From Daejeonella rubra (lineage in GTDB: Bacteria > Bacteroidota > Bacteroidia > Sphingobacteriales > Sphingobacteriaceae), in NCBI RefSeq assembly GCF_900103545.1, contig NZ_FNHH01000042.1, forward strand, positions 1 to 18,441: a DNA stretch of 18,441 nt, in the 5' to 3' direction. Positions 7,729-14,633 of the stretch are shown piece after piece. The notes beneath the pieces are model-generated. The model was not told the origin of the DNA. It was given only the letters and a program-made list of their open reading frames with translations, and searched no databases. The first letter of the stretch is position 1. Each line of letters begins with the position of its first letter. The position numbers were made by a program, and so were the translations under genes.

Positions 7729-9009
7729 ATGAAAATCACCAAAAAGGGTTACTCCCTCTTAACTCTTCTGAGTTTTATTTTACTTCTTGGCAGCCTGACT
7801 GTAAGTGCACAGGAATTAGATCTGCTGTTAAAAGGCGGGCATGTTATTGACCCGAAAAATAAGATCAATACCAAAATGGATGTCGGCATTGCAGCTGGTA
7901 AAATTGTGAAAGTTGCCACAAATATCCCAGCGAATACCGCTAAAAAAACAGTTGATGTCAGCGGTTTATATGTTACTCCTGGAATCATTGATATGCACGC
8001 ACACGTATTTCAGGGAAATGACCCCGGTTCTTATATTGCAAATGGGCAAACTGCAGTTCCGGCTGATGCCTTTACATTCAGAGCCGGTGTAACCACTGTG
8101 GTGGATGCAGGCTCTTCCGGATGGAGAAATTTCCGTCAGTTTAAAGAACAAAGTATCGACCGTTCACAAACCCGTATTCTTGCTTTATTGAACATCACCG
8201 GAACAGGAATGTACGGCCGGTTTGAAGAGCAGGATAAAGCAGATTTCAACCCTGAAATGACTGCCTATATGATCAAAAAACTATTCCCGAAAATAATAGT
8301 CGGTATAAAAGCTGCGCATTACTGGGGAGATTTCACTCAGGTAGATAAAGCGATTGAAGCTGGAAAACTTGCTAATGTTCCGGTTATGGTCGATTTCGGC
8401 GAGCATCAGCCTACCAATTCCATTAAATCTCTGTTCCTTGAGCATATGCGCCCTGGCGATATCTTCACACATACTTTTGCCTATGGCCCGAATGATCGTG
8501 AAACCATTGCAGATGATAATGGAATTGTAAAACCATTCGTTTTTGAAGCTCAGAAAAGAGGAATTATATTTGATGTAGGACATGGAGGTGGTGCATTCTT
8601 CTGGCGCCAGGCTATTCCTGCTATCAAACAAGGATTCAAACCCAATGTGATCAGCACCGACCTGCACTCAGACAGTATGAATGGCGGAATGAAGGACATG
8701 GCCAATGTGATGTCTAAATTCCTGAATATCGGTCTGACCCTGGAAGAAGTGATCGAAAAATCTACTCTTAGTCCTGCGAACGTGATCAGCCGTCCTGATC
8801 TTGGTAATTTAAGTATCGGCTCAGATGCTGACGTTGCTGTTTTCAGCCTTAAAAAAGGAGAATTTGGATTTACAGATGTTCGCAGAAACACCCTTAAAGG
8901 AACTCAAAAACTGGATGCTGAATTAACTATCCGTGCTGGTAAGATCGTTTGGGATCTGAACGGAGTTAGCGGTGCAATTTGGGATTCACCTCAGGCCATT
9001 ACCAAATAA
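7729..9009 (+). CDS. Secreted amidohydrolase/deacetylase-family metallohydrolase, copy 1
   Basis: A 426-residue amidohydrolase-superfamily protein of the COG3964-like 'amidohydrolase/deacetylase' group, first of three tandem paralogues. A signal peptide (hydrophobic at about 9-24, ending VSAQ) points to the periplasm. The N-terminal beta-sandwich segment (LLLKGGHVIDPKNKI) leads to the metal-binding HxH on strand 1 (IDMHAHVF, His90/His92). A candidate carboxylated lysine follows (VGIKAAHY, Lys194), then the strand-6 His (FTHTF, His248), a GHGGG loop (285) and the strand-8 Asp (STDLH, Asp311). Asp222 (MVDFGE) sits where I expect the strand-5 metal-ligand His. The C-terminus closes the sandwich with TIRAGKIVWDLNG. 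Members of this group have been misannotated as dihydroorotases; ester or amide hydrolysis is likelier, but the substrate is unknown. The next gene starts 30 bp later. Confidence 0.88.
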   Translation: MKITKKGYSLLTLLSFILLLGSLTVSAQELDLLLKGGHVIDPKNKINTKMDVGIAAGKIVKVATNIPANTAKKTVDVSGLYVTPGIIDMHAHVFQGNDPGSYIANGQTAVPADAFTFRAGVTTVVDAGSSGWRNFRQFKEQSIDRSQTRILALLNITGTGMYGRFEEQDKADFNPEMTAYMIKKLFPKIIVGIKAAHYWGDFTQVDKAIEAGKLANVPVMVDFGEHQPTNSIKSLFLEHMRPGDIFTHTFAYGPNDRETIADDNGIVKPFVFEAQKRGIIFDVGHGGGAFFWRQAIPAIKQGFKPNVISTDLHSDSMNGGMKDMANVMSKFLNIGLTLEEVIEKSTLSPANVISRPDLGNLSIGSDADVAVFSLKKGEFGFTDVRRNTLKGTQKLDAELTIRAGKIVWDLNGVSGAIWDSPQAITK

Positions 9010-9039
9010 TAGCATTTAAAGAACAAATAAAAATAAACA

Positions 9040-10350
9040 ATGAGTACCCAATTTAATTCTAAAAGAGGACTGTCCTCAATCAGCTTTAGTCTTGTAATGA
9101 TGATGGCTGTTTTATTCAGCCCATCTGCTTCATCTGCCCAGGAGATCGACCTGCTGCTAAAAGGCGGACATGTGATCGATGCAAAAAACAAGATCAACTC
9201 TAAAATGGATGTTGCGGTTAAAGACGGTAAAGTATACCGTGTAGCCGCAGATATTCCGGCGAGCAGCGCTAAAAAGACAGTGAATGTAACAGGTTTATAT
9301 GTTACTCCGGGAATGATCGATATTCACGGACACGTATTCCATGGAACAGAGCCAGATAATTATCTGAGTAACGGACTTGATGCCCTTCCACCTGATGGTT
9401 TTACCTTCAGATCAGGGGTAACTACCGTTGTGGATGCCGGTGGCGCCGGATGGAGAAATATTGATGTTTTCAGAAAGAATATCGTAGAACCTGCCAAAAC
9501 CAGAGTGCTTGCATTTATGAATATCGTAGGTAATGGAATGCGCGGAATTGAAGCCTATGAGCAAGATGAAACAGATATGGACGCTAAATTAAGTGCCGCT
9601 ATAGCCATGAAACATAAAGATATCGTGGTTGGTTTCAAACTGGCACATTATATCGGACACGATTGGGATCCAACAGATAAAGCAGTTGAGGCAGGCAGAA
9701 TTGCCGGCATTCCGGTAATGGTCGATTTCGGAAAAGCCCTTCCTCCCCTGCCGCTTGAAGACTTGTTATTAAAGCATCTTCGTCCAGGTGATATTTTAAC
9801 CCATGCCTATCGCTATGATCAGGAATATGACAGAAATGGTAAAATGCTGGAACATAAGCAGGCTATAGTAGATGTAAAGACCAAGAAAGTAAAGGATTTT
9901 GTTTGGGTAGCACGTAAAAAGGGACTTATTTTCGACGTTGGTCATGGTGGCGGAAGTTTTAACTGGAGTCAGGCTGTGCCAGCAATGGAACAGGGATTTG
10001 CCCCGGATGTATTAAGTTCTGACCTGCATACAGGAAGTATGAATGCAGGTTTCAAAGACATGGCCAATCTGGCTTCTAAATTCCTTACCCTTGGTATGCC
10101 ATTGGCTGATGTTATTGCAGCATCAACCTGGAATCCTGCAAAGGTCATTCAACGTACAGAACTCGGTAACCTGAGTGTAGGTTCTGAAGCGGATATTGCA
10201 GTATTTAATTTAAGAGAAGGGGATTTCGGATACATAGATGCAAGCGGAATGGCTATCAGAGGCAAACAAAAATTGGAGGCTGAGCTAACTTTGCGTAAAG
10301 GCCGGGTTGTGTGGGATCTGAATGCATTAAGTGCTCCATTAGCAAAATAA
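9040..10350 (+). CDS. Secreted amidohydrolase/deacetylase-family metallohydrolase, copy 2
   Basis: A 436-residue paralogue of the preceding gene, alike along its whole length but clearly diverged, so not a recent duplication. Signal peptide: basic residues near 8-9, hydrophobic at about 12-27, cut near SSAQ at 31-34. Metal-centre residues are His96/His98 (IDIHGHVF), Lys200 (VGFKLAHY), Asp229 at the strand-5 position (MVDFGK), His255 (LTHAY) and Asp328 (SSDLH). It differs from its neighbours by an insertion at about residues 257-285, between His255 and the GHGGG loop, rich in charged residues (DQEYDRNGKMLEHKQ). This may reshape the active-site entrance and give different substrate specificity (inference). 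It starts 30 bp after copy 1, and copy 3 begins two bases after its stop, so the three are one operon. Confidence 0.87.
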   Translation: MSTQFNSKRGLSSISFSLVMMMAVLFSPSASSAQEIDLLLKGGHVIDAKNKINSKMDVAVKDGKVYRVAADIPASSAKKTVNVTGLYVTPGMIDIHGHVFHGTEPDNYLSNGLDALPPDGFTFRSGVTTVVDAGGAGWRNIDVFRKNIVEPAKTRVLAFMNIVGNGMRGIEAYEQDETDMDAKLSAAIAMKHKDIVVGFKLAHYIGHDWDPTDKAVEAGRIAGIPVMVDFGKALPPLPLEDLLLKHLRPGDILTHAYRYDQEYDRNGKMLEHKQAIVDVKTKKVKDFVWVARKKGLIFDVGHGGGSFNWSQAVPAMEQGFAPDVLSSDLHTGSMNAGFKDMANLASKFLTLGMPLADVIAASTWNPAKVIQRTELGNLSVGSEADIAVFNLREGDFGYIDASGMAIRGKQKLEAELTLRKGRVVWDLNALSAPLAK

Positions 10351-10352
10351 TA

Positions 10353-11612
10353 ATGAACATGAATCATTTCAAACAAACAGGCAGATCCGTATTATTCGCG
10401 ATCTGCCTGTCTGTTTCCGCCCAGTTTGTTGCTGCGCAGGAAATAGACATTTTACTGAAAGGCGGGCATGTAATTGACGCTAAAAATAAGATCAGTTCGA
10501 AAATGGATGTGGCCCTTAGTAAGGGTAAGATCCTGAAAGTTGCTCCGAACATACCTGTAACAGATGCTAAAAAGGTAGTAGATGTGAGCGGAATGTATGT
10601 TAGTCCGGGTTTGATCGATATACATACGCATGTTTTCACCGGACCGAATCCGGGTTTCGGGCATGGCTCATCCAGCGTAAAACCGGATGATTTTACTTTT
10701 CGTGCCGGGATTACTACGGTTGTTGACGCCGGAACATCGGGTTATAAAACCTTTCCCCTATTTAAGGAACAGATCATCGACCGTTCACGCACAAGGGTGC
10801 TTGCTTTTCTGAATGCTTTTGCACCGGGGATGGTGGGTACTGCCGCTGAGCAGGAAGATATGAAGGCTCTGGAAATTGAGAAAGCCGATGAGACGATCAA
10901 AAAATATCCGGATCTGATCGCCGGAGTAAAGATCGGTCATTATTCGGGTAAGGACTGGAAGCCATTTGATGCTGCAGCTTCGCTGGCACATGCCAATAAC
11001 CGTCCCCTTTTCGTGGAATGCCATATTACGGAATTTTCACTCGAAGATCAGTTAAACCACATGAAAGCCGGAGATATCATTACCCATGCTTATGAGAATG
11101 TTTCAGAACGTATGCCGGTAGTTGATGAGAACGGAAAAGTCCGTCCATTTGTGCTGGATGCCCGTAAAAAAGGAATTTTATTTGATGTTGGCCATGGTGG
11201 TGTTGGTTTCTGGTTTAACCAGGCTGTGCCTTCTGTAAAGCAAGGCCTTGCTCCCGATACTTTCGGAACTGATATGCACCATAACAGTGTCAATTCGGGC
11301 ATGAAGGATATGCTGAACCTGATGTCGAAATACCTGAACATGGGCATGCAGACGGAGGATATTATTCAGCGCGCAAGCTGGGGTGCCGCAACTGCCATTA
11401 AACGACCTGATCTGGGTAATCTGAGTCCTGGTTCAGAAGCTGATATTGCTGTGATCAAGGTGCTTGATGGCAAATTCGGCTTCCTTGATGCAGCTGGCTT
11501 TAAGCTGGAAGGAACTAAAAAATTTCAGGCTGAAATGACCATTCGGGCAGGGAAGATCGTGTGGGATCTGAATGGGATGGCTGGATTGCCCTGGAGTAAG
11601 GATTTGAAGTAA
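10353..11612 (+). CDS. Secreted amidohydrolase/deacetylase-family metallohydrolase, copy 3
   Basis: The third tandem paralogue, 419 residues from the ATG two bases after the copy-2 stop. A GTG further upstream at 10311 is in frame but lies inside copy 2 and would add a non-signal extension, so I reject it; a second ATG two codons in is also possible. Signal peptide: hydrophobic at about 12-27, ending VAAQ. Metal-centre residues are His91/His93 (IDIHTHVF), Lys193 (AGVKIGHY), His245 (ITHAY) and Asp307 (GTDMH). At the strand-5 position it has Glu222 in VECHITE, with a His two residues later that the other copies lack. It is the most divergent of the three in the segment after HxH (GFGHGSSSV). 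A terminator follows at 11631-11659, ending the operon. Confidence 0.87.
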   Translation: MNMNHFKQTGRSVLFAICLSVSAQFVAAQEIDILLKGGHVIDAKNKISSKMDVALSKGKILKVAPNIPVTDAKKVVDVSGMYVSPGLIDIHTHVFTGPNPGFGHGSSSVKPDDFTFRAGITTVVDAGTSGYKTFPLFKEQIIDRSRTRVLAFLNAFAPGMVGTAAEQEDMKALEIEKADETIKKYPDLIAGVKIGHYSGKDWKPFDAAASLAHANNRPLFVECHITEFSLEDQLNHMKAGDIITHAYENVSERMPVVDENGKVRPFVLDARKKGILFDVGHGGVGFWFNQAVPSVKQGLAPDTFGTDMHHNSVNSGMKDMLNLMSKYLNMGMQTEDIIQRASWGAATAIKRPDLGNLSPGSEADIAVIKVLDGKFGFLDAAGFKLEGTKKFQAEMTIRAGKIVWDLNGMAGLPWSKDLK

Positions 11613-11630
11613 GATTGAATTGAAAATTGT

Positions 11631-11659
11631 AAAAGGCTCTGGTGATGGGGCCTTTTTTT
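11631..11659 (+). terminator. Intrinsic terminator of the amidohydrolase operon
   Basis: A 9-bp stem (AAAAGGCTC 11631-11639 with GGGCCTTTT 11648-11656, one G-T pair) and an 8-nt loop continue into a run of T to 11659. It starts 19 bp past the stop of copy 3. Confidence 0.8.
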
Positions 11660-11881
11660 GTATATCATCCAATTGCACATACAGCGATTGATTCTCCTTT
11701 AAAAAAATACAAAACCAATTTATTAACCGACCAGCTGATAAAATTCATCCTTCACCCTGATGAAAATCATAGAAAACCATTACGATTATTTGTTAATTCA
11801 TTCAATAATATAACTCTTGATTTTTATTTAAATAAGCATCGAAATATATTCTTCATATAAATTCCAATAAGCGATTTCAAA

Positions 11882-12307
11882 ATGGAGGGACGAAGCAAAT
11901 ACGATAAAATTCTTGTCAGAATAAGTAATATTCTGCTACGGTATTTAATGGGAGTGATCTGCTTTTGTTTAATATTAGCCACCATTGGCTTAACCAAGAC
12001 ACTAATTATTGATCTGTTTAAATCTCCAATATTGCTTTTGAATGCAAACAATTTAATATCCGATGTATTTCAATCCATTCTGATCATTGTAATTGGCTAT
12101 GAATTATTTAAAGCACTGCATATTGTTGTAAATTCAAGGGCCATTCCCGATCTGCCAATTGTTCAAATTGCAATTATTGCCCTGGCAAATAAGATCATTG
12201 CCCTTGATGTCCTGATTGATGATTATAAAATAATGTTAGGATTAGCAACAATCCTCACCGCCCTTGCAATTTCACATTATCTTCTAAGATCTAAAAAAAC
12301 TCAATAA
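11882..12307 (+). CDS. PsiE-like phosphate-starvation-inducible family membrane protein
   Basis: A 141-residue integral membrane protein with four hydrophobic segments at about residues 19-40, 62-82, 92-110 and 117-135. The region IGYELFKALH (71-80) followed by IPDLPIVQIAIIALANKII matches the PsiE family, small membrane proteins named for a phosphate-starvation-inducible E. coli gene and without an established biochemical role. The family's Asp after the third segment is kept (ALDV, Asp109). Length is typical and the short basic N-terminus suggests a cytoplasmic start. It stands alone on the plus strand after the amidohydrolase terminator. I see no Pho-type operator and no clear -7 box upstream, so phosphate control is not supported here. 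Confidence 0.8.
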   Translation: MEGRSKYDKILVRISNILLRYLMGVICFCLILATIGLTKTLIIDLFKSPILLLNANNLISDVFQSILIIVIGYELFKALHIVVNSRAIPDLPIVQIAIIALANKIIALDVLIDDYKIMLGLATILTALAISHYLLRSKKTQ

Positions 12308-12683
12308 TTGAGATTGCTATATTAAACAGGTTGGTTGAGCCTCGATAATTCGCTTGTATTGCTTAAGAATAACCATGTTTACTTGAATTGGTTAAGCTCT
12401 CTTTGGTCGGAATATTTTGACTTAAGCAAAATTTGTAAAATCCCAAAATACCCTCTGCCAGAAACAGCTAATGAATCTTGCATGAGCCAGAAGAAAAACA
12501 GGTGATCAAATTAAAAAAGATCATAAATTCGGACTTTATTGAATCCTTATTGAATAGATTCCTATCGTACCGACTGCAAAACTTAAATAGCGAATAGGAA
12601 CTTTATAATTTGTATTTTAATGCTCTTATCTCCATTTAATCGATTTATTCCTTAAAATATTAAGCATAAAGTTTAAAAACAGA
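12308..12683. other. 376-bp gene-less stretch
   Basis: No credible coding sequence, RNA gene or terminator is visible. The only structure noted is a 9-bp inverted repeat, TTGCTTAAG (12359-12367) with CTTAAGCAA (12421-12429), 53 bp apart, of unknown meaning. The promoter of the downstream hydrolase should lie here, but I see no consensus box. Confidence 0.5.
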
Positions 12684-13583
12684 ATGGAATCAATTAAAAA
12701 ATCAATGATGCTAAAATTAAGCGCTTTAACTTTTAATTTTGTATTGATTCTAACTGTACTTACTTCCAGTACAGCAGCTGGGAATACAATTCCGAAATTC
12801 TTCTTCAAATTCGAACAAAACCAACCAGCACAATTTTCAGTTCTAAAAGTTCAGGCTCCAAATACATGGAATGGCTTTGAGATCATTGAGTTTAAATTTG
12901 ATGGTGTGGATGCTAAAATTGTATTTCCAAATAAAGCAAACAAGGCAAAAAACTGGATATGGAGAACCCAATTCTGGGGACATGAACCACAAACTGATAT
13001 CGCCTTGTTAAACAAAGGATTTCATGTGGTCTATGTTGATGTTGTTGATCTTTATGGAAATAAGGTAGCAGTAAACAGAATGAATGAATTTTATATTTTT
13101 CTGATCAAAAACTTCAGATTAAATAAGAAAACAGTTCTGGAAGGCATGAGCAGAGGTGGTTTGGATGCCTATAACTGGGCATCAGAAAATACGGATAAGG
13201 TTTTTTGTATCTATGCTGACGCACCTGTTTGCGATATTAAAAGCTGGCCCGGGGGTTTGGGTAAAGGGGAAGGCTCAAAAAGCGACTGGCAGAAATGTCT
13301 TCAAGCTTATGGCCTGACAGAAATAACAGCATTAGATTTTAAGGATATTCCTATTAATAACAGCATTAAGCTGGCTAAAGCTAACATTCCACTGATCAAT
13401 GTTTGCGGTGATGCCGATACGGTTGTTCCTATAGACGAAAACACGTATAAATTAGCGGAAACATACAGGGCAGCCGGCGGAGAGATTGAACTGATCGTAA
13501 AAAAGGGGGTTGGTCATCATCCGCATAGCTTACAGGACCCAATGCCAATTGTAGATTTTATTTTGAAAAACACAGGGAATTAA
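12684..13583 (+). CDS. Secreted alpha/beta hydrolase
   Basis: A 299-residue alpha/beta-hydrolase-fold protein, likely periplasmic. An N-terminal hydrophobic segment at about 16-31 is followed by TAAG, a probable signal peptide cut. The nucleophile elbow is GMSRGG with Ser156. The acid is probably Asp245 in CGDADTVVP, and the His lies in GVGHHPHS (His278 or 279), so a full Ser-Asp-His triad is in the right order and spacing. The RTQFWGH segment near 94-100 probably supplies the oxyanion-hole loop. Related secreted Bacteroidota proteins are annotated as prolyl-oligopeptidase-like or carbohydrate-ester hydrolases; the substrate cannot be told from sequence. The gene is apparently monocistronic, with gene-less DNA on both sides. 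The start at 12684 is the first ATG; a later one (residue 8) would still keep most of the signal. Confidence 0.83.
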   Translation: MESIKKSMMLKLSALTFNFVLILTVLTSSTAAGNTIPKFFFKFEQNQPAQFSVLKVQAPNTWNGFEIIEFKFDGVDAKIVFPNKANKAKNWIWRTQFWGHEPQTDIALLNKGFHVVYVDVVDLYGNKVAVNRMNEFYIFLIKNFRLNKKTVLEGMSRGGLDAYNWASENTDKVFCIYADAPVCDIKSWPGGLGKGEGSKSDWQKCLQAYGLTEITALDFKDIPINNSIKLAKANIPLINVCGDADTVVPIDENTYKLAETYRAAGGEIELIVKKGVGHHPHSLQDPMPIVDFILKNTGN

Positions 13584-13820
13584 TAAAAGTTCTTTGCATG
13601 CTGAATATTCATCATCAGAGAATTTAATTTGAATCAATCTTTAAGCACTTCAAAATCATGCACTTATTTTCCCAATACCCTTCGGTAGTTCTACCCATTT
13701 CAACATCTAATTCAGCAGTATTTTCTATAGATTGTCTTTGTGAGGGGGTAATTTTTTGTATATAAATCAATATTTACGCTACAACTAATAAAAACATCAA
13801 TGATTGTATTTTATTATGGT

Positions 13821-13905
13821 CTCGCGAAGACGCAAAGACGCGATTTTAAGATATAAAATAACAATAAATAATCTTTAAACCTTTGCGTCTTAGCGTCTTT
13901 GCGAG
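13821..13905. repeat. Imperfect inverted repeat of CGCAAAGACGC-type dispersed element
   Basis: The left arm 13821-13843 (starting CTCGCGAAGACGC) and the right arm 13883-13905 (ending GTCTTTGCGAG) pair with 20 of 23 matches around a 39-bp AT-rich spacer. Each arm itself contains repeated AAGACGC units about ten bases apart. This wording is common in dispersed palindromic repeats of Bacteroidota genomes; that is recollection, not a search. Confidence 0.65.
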
Positions 13906-13932
13906 CCAACCTACTGGCTGGACGGTTCGACT

Positions 13933-13962
13933 ATGCAATCATATTATTACAGGAGATTGCAT
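13933..13962. repeat. Short hairpin within the repeat cluster
   Basis: ATGCAATC (13933-13940) pairs perfectly with GATTGCAT (13955-13962) around a 14-nt loop. The adjoining AGGAGATTGCATCGCTACGC wording resembles common dispersed bacterial intergenic repeats. It is probably part of the same repeat cluster as 13821-13905. Confidence 0.45.
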
Positions 13963-14052
13963 CGCTACGCTTGCAAAGAACAAATTATCTATCATTTCTC
14001 TTTTAGAGTTCTCAAATTTTCATACTCGAAAACTCCGCGTCCCGTTTTTTTT

Positions 14053-14060
14053 TATCTTTG
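14053..14060 (+). promoter_or_regulatory. -7 box for the YjdM/PhnA-like gene
   Basis: TATCTTTG followed by C is an exact match to the Bacteroidota TAnnTTTG box. Transcription would start near 14067, about 15 nt before the ATG at 14082. No good TTG is visible at -33. Confidence 0.55.
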
Positions 14061-14081
14061 CGTTTTCAAACACAAAATATT

Positions 14082-14426
14082 ATGAGTAATAACCAGCACT
14101 GCCCAAAATGCAAATCAGAATTTACATATCCTGATCAAAACAGGATGATTTGTTCTCAATGTTTCCATGAATGGGAACCGAGTGAAGAATCAGCTGTTGA
14201 AACAGATGATACTATTAAAGTCCTGGATTCAAACGGCAATGAGTTGAAAGATGGGGATTCAGTTATGGTAATAAAGGACCTTCCTGTCAAAGGATCACCA
14301 AAACCTATAAAAGCCGGAACTAAAGTGAAAAACATTCATCTTTCAGAAGGCGACCATAATATTTCCTGCAAGATCGACGGATTTGGTTCGATGGCTTTAA
14401 AATCGGAATTTGTAAAAAAGGCATAA
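14082..14426 (+). CDS. yjdM: YjdM/PhnA-like zinc-ribbon domain protein
   Basis: A 114-residue protein matching the YjdM (formerly PhnA) family. The N-terminal zinc ribbon has CPKC at residues 7-10 and CSQC at 24-27 (four Cys ligands), followed by the family phrase FHEW. The C-terminal domain (about 43-114) shows the usual VLDSNGNELKDGDSVMVIKD start and IDGFGSMALKSEFVKKA end. Despite the old name, the family is not part of the phosphonate C-P lyase pathway and its role is poorly defined. I start at the ATG at 14082 because it gives the standard family length and follows the -7 box at 14053-14060 directly; an upstream in-frame TTG at 14058 would overlap that box. A terminator follows at 14502-14548. 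It is a single-gene unit. Confidence 0.88.
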   Translation: MSNNQHCPKCKSEFTYPDQNRMICSQCFHEWEPSEESAVETDDTIKVLDSNGNELKDGDSVMVIKDLPVKGSPKPIKAGTKVKNIHLSEGDHNISCKIDGFGSMALKSEFVKKA

Positions 14427-14501
14427 TTTCTTATTTAACACTTTTCTGAAAACTCCACCATAAAACACAAACATTTCAGCAGGTTTCTGCCTGCATATTA
14501 T

Positions 14502-14548
14502 AATCCCGTATCAACCGTATTTTAATGCCGGACGATACGGGATTTTTT
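14502..14548 (+). terminator. Intrinsic terminator after the YjdM-like gene
   Basis: A perfect 11-bp stem (AATCCCGTATC 14502-14512 with GATACGGGATT 14534-14544) and a 21-nt loop run into T6 (14543-14548). A small extra hairpin (GCAGG / CCTGC, 14479-14494) lies just before it. Confidence 0.8.
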
Positions 14549-14633
14549 ATTCAATGATTATCGGAATTTTTAAAATTTAAAATCATATTTTAAATTCCTG
14601 AAACAATAGCCGGCATAAAAACTCTAATCAGGA

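Larger units (their letters stand above)
13584..14052. other. Gene-less stretch with repeat elements
   Basis: No convincing gene. It holds an imperfect inverted repeat (13821-13905), a second hairpin (13933-13962) and a short minus-strand open stretch (13624-13781) that may be a coding remnant. The base composition and the short repeated CGCAAAGACG-like units differ from the surrounding genes. Confidence 0.55.

Noticed and set aside
10311..10352. GTG start extending amidohydrolase copy 3 upstream
   Set aside because: It lies within the end of copy 2 and would put 14 residues before the signal peptide. The ATG at 10353 gives a normal secretion signal.
11642..11860. 72-codon plus-strand open frame after the amidohydrolase operon
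   Set aside because: It begins inside the terminator hairpin, has no recognisable motif, and its composition is that of AT-rich intergenic DNA.
12359..12429. 9-bp inverted repeat as a possible terminator or operator
   Set aside because: The arms are 53 bp apart with no T-run and no adjoining gene start, so there is no basis for a functional call.
13883..14089. 68-codon plus-strand open frame
   Set aside because: It lies in repeat DNA, overlaps the -7 box and the start of the YjdM-like gene, and has no domain. The peptide reads like a by-product of intergenic repeats.
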